From Siphonodentalium dalli (lineage: Eukaryota; Mollusca; Scaphopoda; Gadilida; Siphonodentaliidae), in the NCBI GenBank assembly GCA_032622095.1, contig CP136069.1, positions 184,625,122 to 184,689,121 of the forward strand: a stretch of 64,000 bases of DNA, in the 5' to 3' direction. The notes below the pieces were generated by a model. That model searched no databases. It saw only the letters and a list, made by a program, of their open reading frames with translations, and was not told where the DNA came from. How positions within the stretch are numbered: position 1 is the first letter of the stretch; the number at the start of each line of letters is the position of its first letter. Positions 33,297 to 44,607 of the stretch are shown here, in pieces. Position numbers and translations under genes: made by a program.

Positions 33297-34403
33297 TATA
33301 TATATATATATTTGGAAAGTGTGGAGGGCGCTGGCACAGGTCGGTTATCCGATTTCTTATGTAATTATTTCTATGGAACTAGCTAAATTTTGTTAGGTTG
33401 TGTCGGAAATTGACATAAAATATTGTCTTGAGCACAGACAAAGGATAATTATGTTGAAATTGCTAAAAAGCTAATTGAACTGCGTGTTAATCAAGGTCTG
33501 AGTCTAGATCGAACGAGCATATCTCTCAAACTGGGATTTTTCTTGTAGACAATAATAACCCGTTTGTCGAGAGGCTCGGTCAATTTAGTGTTTAATAATG
33601 CAAAGTTTTTTCTGAAAATGTTTGCGATTTCAACATTTCTACGATTGTAGATTAGAGAAATTTCGAGAAACACCTTTGTAGTCAATGTTAAGTCCGAACG
33701 GAAGATATGTTTTAAGTACGTCCATCCAATGATTTTCGCGTTCTAGGCGTATTGAATCGGTTTGGTCTTCGTAGGCTAGAATTGGTGTCTGTTCTATTGG
33801 CTGAAAGCTTATATAGAAGGTGAGAAAAACCTACCTCTTACCATCTATACATCAGTCCGTTCCAGCGTTGCACCTGACATCGCATATCAGAGTTACCATT
33901 CGTGATATTCACACATACATCATTGAGGGTCAGATTTGATGTAGTGTTAATGGCGACGTTTCGACTAATTTGATATAGTTTTATCAAGTGATAAACCTAT
34001 ATTAATTCGGTAAAGTCTCGTCAGAGTGTGAACCGATTTGTTAAATCAAGGAAATCAATGCTGGTTTGCGATATTGATTCTTTGAGTTTGATTGATTCAT
34101 CATGACTGTTCAAGATGTTCAAGAACACCCTAAACTCATCCAGACCATGAGTCCAAATGATAAATATCTCGTCCAAGAATCTATAATAGGCTAATGGTTG
34201 TTTGTCAGATTTGGCTAGGGCGCCTTTCTCCCACTCTGCAACAAAAATTGAGGCAAAATTAGGACTAAACTTCTTGCCCATACTGCAGCCGGAGACCTGT
34301 AAATAATATCGTCCATTAAATTCAAAGTCATTCCCTTTAAGAGAAAGTTCTAATAATTGAAGTAGTTCATCTCCAGGTCTATGAGGATATATATATATAT
34401 ATA
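33297..34403. mobile_element. Interruption of the array: (TA)n-flanked Penelope-like fragment
   Basis: About 1.1 kb between the CTAG of unit B1 and a 5'-truncated B unit, with TA runs on both edges (33,297-33,312 and 34,388-34,403). It contains the Penelope-like reverse transcriptase remnant described separately. Copied whole at 50,279-51,396. Confidence 0.8.
33491..34389 (-). pseudogene. Penelope-like element reverse transcriptase remnant (copy 1)
   Basis: Two coding blocks on the minus strand. The first (34,389-34,021) encodes the palm region: LLELSLKGNDFEFNG, a GKKFSPNFASIF block and YYRFLDEIFIIW, ending IDFLDLT. The second (33,809-33,491) encodes HWMDVLKTYLPFGLN and KNPSLRDMLVRSRL. These are hallmarks of Penelope-like reverse transcriptases. 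The two blocks are separated by about 210 bp of non-coding sequence where roughly 70 residues are missing. The catalytic motif reads F-L-D-E instead of [FY]-x-D-D (Glu codon at 34,168-34,170), and an 11-bp deletion near 33,657 breaks the second block. No endonuclease (GIY-YIG) domain is seen. Clearly dead. Confidence 0.8.
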
Positions 34404-34841
34404 CGTGACCTTGACCTTGACATCGGGATTTCGATGAAAATTAGTGTCTGGGGATACTTTCGTGTGGGGAGTGCCGTAAGCATGTTCGTTTGCCCGTGCG
34501 ACCTGACCTTGACCTTGAAATCGGGTCAATTCAATGTCAAATCGCGAATTTTTATGGGATTTCGACGAAATTTGATACATAGGGATACTTTTGTCCACTG
34601 GGTGTTTTTGACGGGTAAAATCGTGACCCCGACCTGACATTAACCTTCAAAATGATCAATTCAAGGTCAAATCGGGTAAAACCGGATGGATTTCGACGGG
34701 TACTTTTGTCCGGGCAGTGTTTTGGACGGGTCAAATCGTGACCCCACCTGACCTTCAAAGTGGACAATTCAAGGTCAAATCGCGCAATTCGCCAAAAAGC
34801 AGAGGGGAAACAGCCCGGACGAAGTCGGGTCCACCAGCTAG
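34404..34841 (+). mobile_element. Helitron-like unit B, 5'-truncated
   Basis: Lacks the 5' end and microsatellite. It starts CGTGACCTTGACCTTGACAT directly after the (TA)n run and has an internal deletion of about 35 bp just after that. The 3' hairpin and CTAG are intact. Confidence 0.85.
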
Positions 34842-35355
34842 TCTCATATATATTTTGAAGACCGCTGTTTGTTTGTCTGTCTGTTTGTCTGTATGTTTGT
34901 CTGTCATTTATACAAATCTACGATTCTCGACCGATCGGGACCAAACTTGGTACGTATGTGTAGTTTGACCAGGCGGTCGACGCTGTCGTAATGGCGAGCC
35001 CGTGCGGCGCCCGCTTCGTGCATGCGCAGACGAGATCTCGGAAACGGGTGGAGCTATCGACTTGAAATTTGCTATGTGAATGTATCTTGCCCCGGATACG
35101 AATTTTATCGGGTCGCCGAGCCCGTGCGATGTCAGCTTCGCGCATGCGCAGACGAGATCTCGGAAACGGGTGGAGCTATCGACTTGAAATTTGGTATGTG
35201 AATGTATCTTGCCCCGGATACGAATTTTATCGGGTCGCCGAGCCCGCCCGACCCAAGCTTCGCGCATGCGCAGACCAGATCTCGGAAACGGGTAGAGCTA
35301 TCGAATTGAAATTTGGTTTTTGAATAGCCCGGACAACGTCGGGCTCATCGGCTAG
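34842..35355 (+). mobile_element. Helitron-like unit A (d-type)
   Basis: 514 bp. Its last core carries the GCCCGCCCGACCCAAGC variant and GAATTGAAATTTGG, which mark the d position of the higher-order repeat. Confidence 0.85.
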
Positions 35356-35978
35356 TCTATTATATATTTTGGAAGATCTGTGTGTGTGTGTGTGTCTGTG
35401 TGTCTGTCTGTTCGCGATGGACTCGAAAACGACCGAACCGATTTCGATGAAACTTGGTACGTGGGGGTACTTTCGGCCGTGGAGTGGCATGGGCCTCTTA
35501 ATTTGCCCGTGCGACGTTACCTTGACCTTGACATCGGGTCATTTCAAGGTCAAACGCCCGAGTATCACGGGATTTCGATGAAAATTAGTGTCTGGGGATA
35601 CTTTCGTGTGGGGAGTGTCGTAAGCATGTTCGTTTGCCCGTGCGACGTGACCTTGAAATCGGGTCAATTCAATGTCAAATCGCGAATTTTTATGGGATTT
35701 CGACGAAATTTGATACATAGGGTTACTTTTGTCCACTGGGTGTTTGGACGGGTAAAATCGTGACCCCGACCTGACATTAACCTTCAAACCGATCAATTCA
35801 AGGTCAAATCGGGTAAAACCGGATGGATTTCGACGGATACTTTTGTCCGGGCAGTGTTTTGGACGGGTCAAATCGTGACCCCACCTGACCTTCAAAGTGG
35901 ACAATTCAAGGTCAAATCGCGCAATTCGCCGAAAGGCAGAGGGGAAACAGCCCGGACGAAGTCGGGTCCACCAGCTAG
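35356..35978 (+). mobile_element. Helitron-like unit B (e-type)
   Basis: 623 bp, ending CCCGGACGAAGTCGGG, TCCACCAG and CTAG. Same length and variants as the e position of the higher-order repeats that follow. Confidence 0.87.
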
Positions 35979-38895
35979 TCTCATATATATTTTGAAGACC
36001 TCTGTCTGTATGTATGTTTGTTTGTCTGTCTGTCTGTCATTAATACAAATTTACGATTCTTGACCGATCGGGACGAAACTTGGTACGTGAGTGTAGTTTG
36101 ACCAGGCGGTCGTCGTTGTCGTATTGGCGAGCCCGTGCGGCGCCCGCTTCGTGCATGCGCAGACGAGATCTCGGAAACGGGTGGAGCTATCGACTTGAAA
36201 TTTGCTATGTGAATGTATCTTGCCCCGGGTGCGAATTTTATCGGGTCGCCGAGCCCGTGCGACACCAGCTTCGCACATGCGCAGACGAGATCTCGGAAAC
36301 GGGTGGAGCTATCGACTTGAAATTTGGTATGTGAATGTATCTTGCCCCGGATACGAATTTTATCGGGTCGCCGAGCCCGTGCGACGCCAGCTTCGCGCAT
36401 GCGCAGACCAGATCTCGGAAACGGGTAGAGCGATCGACTTGAAATTTGGTTTTTGAATAGCCCGGATGAATAGCCCGGACAACGTCGGGCTCATCGGCTA
36501 GTCTCATATATATTTTGAAGACCGCTGTTTGTTTGTCTGTTTGTCTGTATGTTTGTCTGTCATTTATACAAATCTACGATTCTCGACCGATCGGAACGAT
36601 ACTTGGTACGTGTGTGTAGTTTGACCAGGCGGTCGACGCTGTCGTATTGGCGAGCCCGTGCGGCGCCCGCTTCGTGCATGCGCAGACGAGATCTCGGAAA
36701 CGGGTGGAGCTATCGACTTGAAATTTGCTATGTGAATGTATCTTGCCCCGGATACGAATTTTATCGGGTCGCCGAGCCCGTGCGACGCCAGTGCAGCGCA
36801 TGCGCAGACGAGATCTCGGAAACGGGTGGAGCTATCGACTTAAAATTTGCTATGTGAATGTATCTTGCCCCGGATGCGAATTTTATCGGGTCGCCGAGTC
36901 CGTGCGACGCCAGCTTCGCGCATGCGCAGACGAGATCTCGGAAACGGGTGGAGCTATCGACTTGAAATTTGCTATGTGAATGTATCTTGCTCCGGATACG
37001 AACTTTATCGGGTCGCCGAGCCCGTGCGATGTCAGCTTCGCGCATGCGCAGACCAGATCTCGGAAACGGGTAGAGCTATCGACTTGAAATTTGGTTTTTG
37101 AATAGCCCGGACAACGTCGGGCTCATCGGCTAGTCTATTATATATTTTGGAAGATCTGTGTGTGTGTGTGTGTCTGTGTGTCTGTCTGTTCGCGGTGGAC
37201 TCGAAAACGACCCAACCGATTTCGATGAAACTTGGTACGTGGGGGTACTTTCGGCCGTGGAGTGGCATGGGCCTCTTAATTTGCCCGTGCGACGTAACCT
37301 TGACCTTGACATCGGGTCATTTCAAGGTCAAACGCCCGAGTATCACGGGATTTCGATGAAAATTAGTGTCTGGGGACACTTTCGTGTGGGCAGTGTCGTA
37401 AGCATGTTCGTTTGCCCGTGCGACGTGACCTTGATCTTGAAATCGGGTCAATTCAATGTCAAATCGCGAATTTTTATGGGATTTCGACGAAATTTGATAC
37501 ATAGGGTTACTTTTGTCCACTGGGTGTTTTGGACGGGTAAAATCGTGACCCCGACCTGACATTAACCCTCAAAATGATCAATTCAAGGTCAAATCGGGTA
37601 AAACCGGATGGATTTCGACGGATACATTTGTCCGGGCAGTGTTTTGGACGGGTCAAATCGTGACCCCACCTGACCTTCAAAGTGGACAATTCAAGGTCAA
37701 ATCACGCAATTCGCCGAAAGGCAGAGGGGAAACAGCCCGGACGAAAAGGGTCCACCAGCTAGTCTCATATATATTTTGAAGACCGCTGTTTGTTTGTCTG
37801 TTTGTCTGTATGTTTGTCGGTCATTTTTACAAATCTACGATTCTCGACCGATCGGGACGATACTTGGTACGTGTGTGTAGTTTGACAAGGCGGTCGACGC
37901 CGTCGTATTGGCGAGCCCGTGGGGCGCCAGCTTCGCGCATGCGCAGACGAGATCTCGGAAACGGGTGGAGCTATCGACTTGAAATTTGCTATGTGAATGT
38001 ATCTTGCTCCGGACACGAACTTTATCGGGTCGCCGAGCCCGTGCGATGTCAGCTTCGCGCATGCGCAGACGAGATCTCGGAAACGGGTGGAGCTATCGAC
38101 TTGAAATTTGGTATGTGAATGTATCTTGCCCCGGATACGAATTTTATCGGGTCGCCGAGCCCGCCCGACCCAAGCTTCGCGCATGCGCAGACCAGATCTC
38201 GGAAACGGGTAGAGCTATCGAATTGAAATTTGGTTTTTGAATAGCCCGGACAACGTCGGGCTCATCGGCTAGTCTATTGAATATTTTGGATGATCTGTGT
38301 GTGTGTGTGTGTCTGTGTGTCTGTCTGTTCGCGATGGACTCGAAAACGACCGAACCGATTTCGATGAAACTTGGTACGTGGGGGTACTTTCGGCCGTGGA
38401 GTGGCATGGGCCTCTTAATTTGCCCGTGCGACGTTACCTTGACCTTGACATCGGGTCATTTCAAGGTCAAACGCCCGAGTATCACGGGATTTCGATGAAA
38501 ATTAGTGTCTGGGGATACTTTCGTGTGGGGAGTGTCGTAAGCATGTTCGTTTGCCCGTGCGACGTGACCTTGAAATCGGGTCAATTCAATGTCAAATCGC
38601 GAATTTTTATGGGATTTCGACGAAATTTGATACATAGGGTTACTTTTGTCCACTGGGTGTTTGGACGGGTAAAATCGTGACCCCGACCTGACATTAACCT
38701 TCAAACCGATCAATTCAAGGTCAAATCGGGTAAAACCGGATGGATTTCGACGGATACTTTTGTCCGGGCAGTGTTTTGGACGGGTCAAATCGTGACCCCA
38801 CCTGACCTTCAAAGTGGACAATTCAAGGTCAAATCGCGCAATTCGCCGAAAGGCAGAGGGGAAACAGCCCGGACGAAGTCGGGTCCACCAGCTAG
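35979..38895 (+). repeat. Higher-order repeat 1 (2,917 bp, A-A-B-A-B)
   Basis: Five Helitron-like units: a 35,979-36,501 (A, 523 bp, with a duplicated GAATAGCCCGGAT before the hairpin); b 36,502-37,133 (A, 632 bp); c 37,134-37,762 (B, 629 bp, with GACGAAAAGGGTCC in place of the usual hairpin); d 37,763-38,272 (A, 510 bp); e 38,273-38,895 (B, 623 bp). All junctions are CTAG|TC. Confidence 0.93.
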
Positions 38896-41812
38896 TCTCA
38901 TATATATTTTGAAGACCTCTGTCTGTATGTATGTTTGTTTGTCTGTCTGTCTGTCATTAATACAAATTTACGATTCTTGACCGATCGGGACGAAACTTGG
39001 TACGTGAGTGTAGTTTGACCAGGCGGTCGTCGTTGTCGTATTGGCGAGCCCGTGCGGCGCCCGCTTCGTGCATGCGCAGACGAGATCTCGGAAACGGGTG
39101 GAGCTATCGACTTGAAATTTGCTATGTGAATGTATCTTGCCCCGGGTGCGAATTTTATCGGGTCGCCGAGCCCGTGCGACACCAGCTTCGCACATGCGCA
39201 GACGAGATCTCGGAAACGGGTGGAGCTATCGACTTGAAATTTGGTATGTGAATGTATCTTGCCCCGGATACGAATTTTATCGGGTCGCCGAGCCCGTGCG
39301 ACGCCAGCTTCGCGCATGCGCAGACCAGATCTCGGAAACGGGTAGAGCGATCGACTTGAAATTTGGTTTTTGAATAGCCCGGATGAATAGCCCGGACAAC
39401 GTCGGGCTCATCGGCTAGTCTCATATATATTTTGAAGACCGCTGTTTGTTTGTCTGTTTGTCTGTATGTTTGTCTGTCATTTATACAAATCTACGATTCT
39501 CGACCGATCGGAACGATACTTGGTACGTGTGTGTAGTTTGACCAGGCGGTCGACGCTGTCGTATTGGCGAGCCCGTGCGGCGCCCGCTTCGTGCATGCGC
39601 AGACGAGATCTCGGAAACGGGTGGAGCTATCGACTTGAAATTTGCTATGTGAATGTATCTTGCCCCGGATACGAATTTTATCGGGTCGCCGAGCCCGTGC
39701 GACGCCAGTGCAGCGCATGCGCAGACGAGATCTCGGAAACGGGTGGAGCTATCGACTTAAAATTTGCTATGTGAATGTATCTTGCCCCGGATGCGAATTT
39801 TATCGGGTCGCCGAGTCCGTGCGACGCCAGCTTCGCGCATGCGCAGACGAGATCTCGGAAACGGGTGGAGCTATCGACTTGAAATTTGCTATGTGAATGT
39901 ATCTTGCTCCGGATACGAACTTTATCGGGTCGCCGAGCCCGTGCGATGTCAGCTTCGCGCATGCGCAGACCAGATCTCGGAAACGGGTAGAGCTATCGAC
40001 TTGAAATTTGGTTTTTGAATAGCCCGGACAACGTCGGGCTCATCGGCTAGTCTATTATATATTTTGGAAGATCTGTGTGTGTGTGTGTGTCTGTGTGTCT
40101 GTCTGTTCGCGGTGGACTCGAAAACGACCCAACCGATTTCGATGAAACTTGGTACGTGGGGGTACTTTCGGCCGTGGAGTGGCATGGGCCTCTTAATTTG
40201 CCCGTGCGACGTAACCTTGACCTTGACATCGGGTCATTTCAAGGTCAAACGCCCGAGTATCACGGGATTTCGATGAAAATTAGTGTCTGGGGACACTTTC
40301 GTGTGGGCAGTGTCGTAAGCATGTTCGTTTGCCCGTGCGACGTGACCTTGATCTTGAAATCGGGTCAATTCAATGTCAAATCGCGAATTTTTATGGGATT
40401 TCGACGAAATTTGATACATAGGGTTACTTTTGTCCACTGGGTGTTTTGGACGGGTAAAATCGTGACCCCGACCTGACATTAACCCTCAAAATGATCAATT
40501 CAAGGTCAAATCGGGTAAAACCGGATGGATTTCGACGGATACATTTGTCCGGGCAGTGTTTTGGACGGGTCAAATCGTGACCCCACCTGACCTTCAAAGT
40601 GGACAATTCAAGGTCAAATCACGCAATTCGCCGAAAGGCAGAGGGGAAACAGCCCGGACGAAAAGGGTCCACCAGCTAGTCTCATATATATTTTGAAGAC
40701 CGCTGTTTGTTTGTCTGTTTGTCTGTATGTTTGTCGGTCATTTTTACAAATCTACGATTCTCGACCGATCGGGACGATACTTGGTACGTGTGTGTAGTTT
40801 GACAAGGCGGTCGACGCCGTCGTATTGGCGAGCCCGTGGGGCGCCAGCTTCGCGCATGCGCAGACGAGATCTCGGAAACGGGTGGAGCTATCGACTTGAA
40901 ATTTGCTATGTGAATGTATCTTGCTCCGGACACGAACTTTATCGGGTCGCCGAGCCCGTGCGATGTCAGCTTCGCGCATGCGCAGACGAGATCTCGGAAA
41001 CGGGTGGAGCTATCGACTTGAAATTTGGTATGTGAATGTATCTTGCCCCGGATACGAATTTTATCGGGTCGCCGAGCCCGCCCGACCCAAGCTTCGCGCA
41101 TGCGCAGACCAGATCTCGGAAACGGGTAGAGCTATCGAATTGAAATTTGGTTTTTGAATAGCCCGGACAACGTCGGGCTCATCGGCTAGTCTATTGAATA
41201 TTTTGGATGATCTGTGTGTGTGTGTGTGTCTGTGTGTCTGTCTGTTCGCGATGGACTCGAAAACGACCGAACCGATTTCGATGAAACTTGGTACGTGGGG
41301 GTACTTTCGGCCGTGGAGTGGCATGGGCCTCTTAATTTGCCCGTGCGACGTTACCTTGACCTTGACATCGTGTCATTTCAAGGTCAAACGCCCGAATATC
41401 ACGGGATTTCGATGAAAATTAGTGCCTGGGGATACTTTCGTGTGGGGAGTGTCGTAAGCATGTTCGTTTGCCCGTGCGACGTGACCTTGAAATCGGGTCA
41501 ATTCAATGTCAAATCGCGAATTTTTATGGGATTTCGACGAAATTTGATACATAGGGTTACTTTTGTCCACTGGGTGTTTGGACGGGTAAAATCGTGACCC
41601 CGACCTGACATTAACCTTCAAACCGATCAATTCAAGGTCAAATCGGGTAAAACCGGATGGATTTCGACGGATACTTTTGTCCGGGCAGTGTTTTGGACGG
41701 GTCAAATCGTGACCCCACCTGACCTTCAAAGTGGACAATTCAAGGTCAAATCGCGCAATTCGCCGAAAGGCAGAGGGGAAACAGCCCGGACGAAGTCGGG
41801 TCCACCAGCTAG
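38896..41812 (+). repeat. Higher-order repeat 2
   Basis: 2,917 bp, nearly identical to repeat 1. Units: a 38,896-39,418; b 39,419-40,050; c 40,051-40,679; d 40,680-41,189; e 41,190-41,812. Unit e carries a few private changes (ATCGTGTCATTT, CCGAATATC, TAGTGCCTGG). Confidence 0.93.
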
Positions 41813-44607
41813 TCTCATATATATTTTGAAGACCTCTGTCTGTATGTATGTTTGTTTGTCTGTCTGTCTGTCATTAATACAAATTTACGATTCTTGACCG
41901 ATCGGGACGAAACTTGGTACGTGAGTGTAGTTTGACCAGGCGGTCGTCGTTGTCGTATTGGCGAGCCCGTGCGGCGCCCGCTTCGTGCATGCGCAGACGA
42001 GATCTCGGAAACGGGTGGAGCTATCGACTTGAAATTTGCTATGTGAATGTATCTTGCCCCGGATACGAATTTTATCGGGTCGCCGAGCCCGTGCGACGCC
42101 AGCTTCGCGCATGCGCAGACCAGATCTCGGAAACGGGTAGAGCGATCGACTTGAAATTTGGTTTTTGAATAGCCCGGATGAATAGCCCGGACAACGTCGG
42201 GCTCATCGGCTAGTCTCATATATATTTTGAAGACCGCTGTTTGTTTGTCTGTTTGTCTGTATGTTTGTCTGTCATTTATACAAATCTACGATTCTCGACC
42301 GATCGGGACGATACTTGGTACGTGTGTGTAGTTTGACCAGGCGGTCGACGCTGTCGTATTGGCGAGCCCGTGCGGCGCCCGCTTCGTGCATGCGCAGACG
42401 AGATCTCGGAAACGGGTGGAGCTATCGACTTGAAATTTGCTATCTGAATGTATCTTGCCCCGGATACGAATTTTATCGGGTCGCCGAGCCCGTGCGACGC
42501 CAGTGCAGCGCATGCGCAGACGAGATCTCGGAAACGGGTGGAGCTATCGACTTAAAATTTGCTATGTGAATGTATCTTGCCCCGGATACGAATTTTATCG
42601 GGTCGCCGAGTCCGTGCGACGCCAGCTTCGCGCATGCGCAGACGAGATCTCGGAAACGGGTGGAGCTATCGACTTGAAATTTGCTATGTGAATGTATCTT
42701 GCTCCGGATACGAACTTTATCGGGTCGCCGAGCCCGTGCGATGTCAGCTTCGCGCATGCGCAGACCAGATCTCGGAAACGGGTAGAGCTATCGACTTGAA
42801 ATTTGGTTTTTGAATAGCCCGGACAACGTCGGGCTCATCGGCTAGTCTATTATATATTTTGGAAGATCTGTGTGTGTGTGTGTGTCTGTGTGTCTGTCTG
42901 TTCGCGGTGGACTCGAAAACGACCCAACCGATTTCGATGAAACTTGGTACGTGGGGGTACTTTCGGCCGTGGAGTGGCATGGGCCTCTTAATTTGCCCGT
43001 GCGACGTAACCTTGACCTTGACATCGGGTCATTTCAAGGTCAAACGCCCGAGTATCACGGGATTTCGATGAAAATTAGTGTCTGGGGATACTTTCGTGTG
43101 GGGAGTGCCGTAAGCATGTTCGTTTGCCCGTGCGACCTGACCTTGACCTTGAAATCGGGTCAATTCAATGTCAAATCGCGAATTTTTATGGGATTTCGAC
43201 GAAATTTGATACATAGGGTTACTTTTGTCCACTGGGTGTTTTGGACGGGTAAAATCGTGACCCCGACCTGACATTAACCCTCAAAATGATCAATTCAAGG
43301 TCAAATCGGGTAAAACCGGATGGATTTCGACGGATACATTTGTCCGGGCAGTGTTTTGGACGGGTCAAATCGTGACCCCACCTGACCTTCAAAGTGGACA
43401 ATTCAAGGTCAAATCGCGCAATTCGCCGAAAGGCAGAGGGGAAACAGCCCGGACGAAAAGGGTCCACCAGCTAGTCTCATATATATTTTGAAGACCGCTG
43501 TTTGTTTGTCTGTTTGTCTGTATGTTTGTCTGTCATTTTTACAAATCTACGATTCTCGACCGATCGGGACGATACTTGGTACGTGTGTGTAGTTTGACAA
43601 GGCGGTCGACGCTGTCGTATTGGCGAGCCCGTGCGGCGCCAGCTTCGCGCATGCGCAGACGAGATCTCGGAAACGGGTGGAGCTATCGACTTGAAATTTG
43701 CTATGTGAATGTATCTTGCTCCGGACACGAACTTTATCGGGTCGCCGAGCCCGTGCGATGTCAGCTTCGCGCATGCGCAGACGAGATCTCGGAAACGGGT
43801 GGAGCTATCGACTTGAAATTTGGTATGTGAATGTATCTTGCCCCGGATACGAATTGTATCGGGTCGCCGAGCCCGCCCGACCCAAGCTTCGCGCATGCGC
43901 AGACCAGATCTCGGAAACGGGTAGAGCTATCGAATTGAAATTTGGTTTTTGAATAGCCCGGACAACGTCGGGCTCATCGGCTAGTCTATTATATATTTTG
44001 GAAGATCTGTGTGTGTGTGTGTGTCTGTGTGTGTGTCTGTTCGCGATGGACTCGAAAACGACCGAACCGATTTCGATGAAACTTGGTACGTGGGGGTACT
44101 TTCGGCCGTGGAGTGGCATGGGCCTCTTAATTTGCCCGTGCGACGTTACCTTGACCTTGACATCGGGTCATTTCAAGGTCAAACGCCCGAGTATCACGGG
44201 ATTTCGATGAAAATTAGTGTCTGGGGATACTTTCGTGTGGGGAGTGTCGTAAGCATGTTCGTTTGCCCGTGCGACGTGACCTTGAAATCGGGTCAATTCA
44301 ATGTCAAATCGCGAATTTTTATGGGATTTCGACGAAATTTGATACATAGGGTTACTTTTGTCCACTGGGTGTTTGGACGGGTAAAATCGTGACCCCGACC
44401 TGACATTAACCTTCAAACCGATCAATTCAAGGTCAAATCGGGTAAAACCGGATGGATTTCGACGGATACTTTTGTCCGGGCAGTGTTTTGGACGGGTCAA
44501 ATCGTGACCCCACCTGACCTTCAAAGTGGACAATTCAAGGTCAAATCGCGCAATTCGCCGAAAGGCAGAGGGGAAACAGCCCGGACGAAGTCGGGTCCAC
44601 CAGCTAG
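41813..44607 (+). repeat. Higher-order repeat 3, one core shorter
   Basis: 2,795 bp: exactly 122 bp shorter because unit a (41,813-42,213) has lost one core copy. Others: b 42,214-42,845; c 42,846-43,474; d 43,475-43,984; e 43,985-44,607. Confidence 0.93.
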
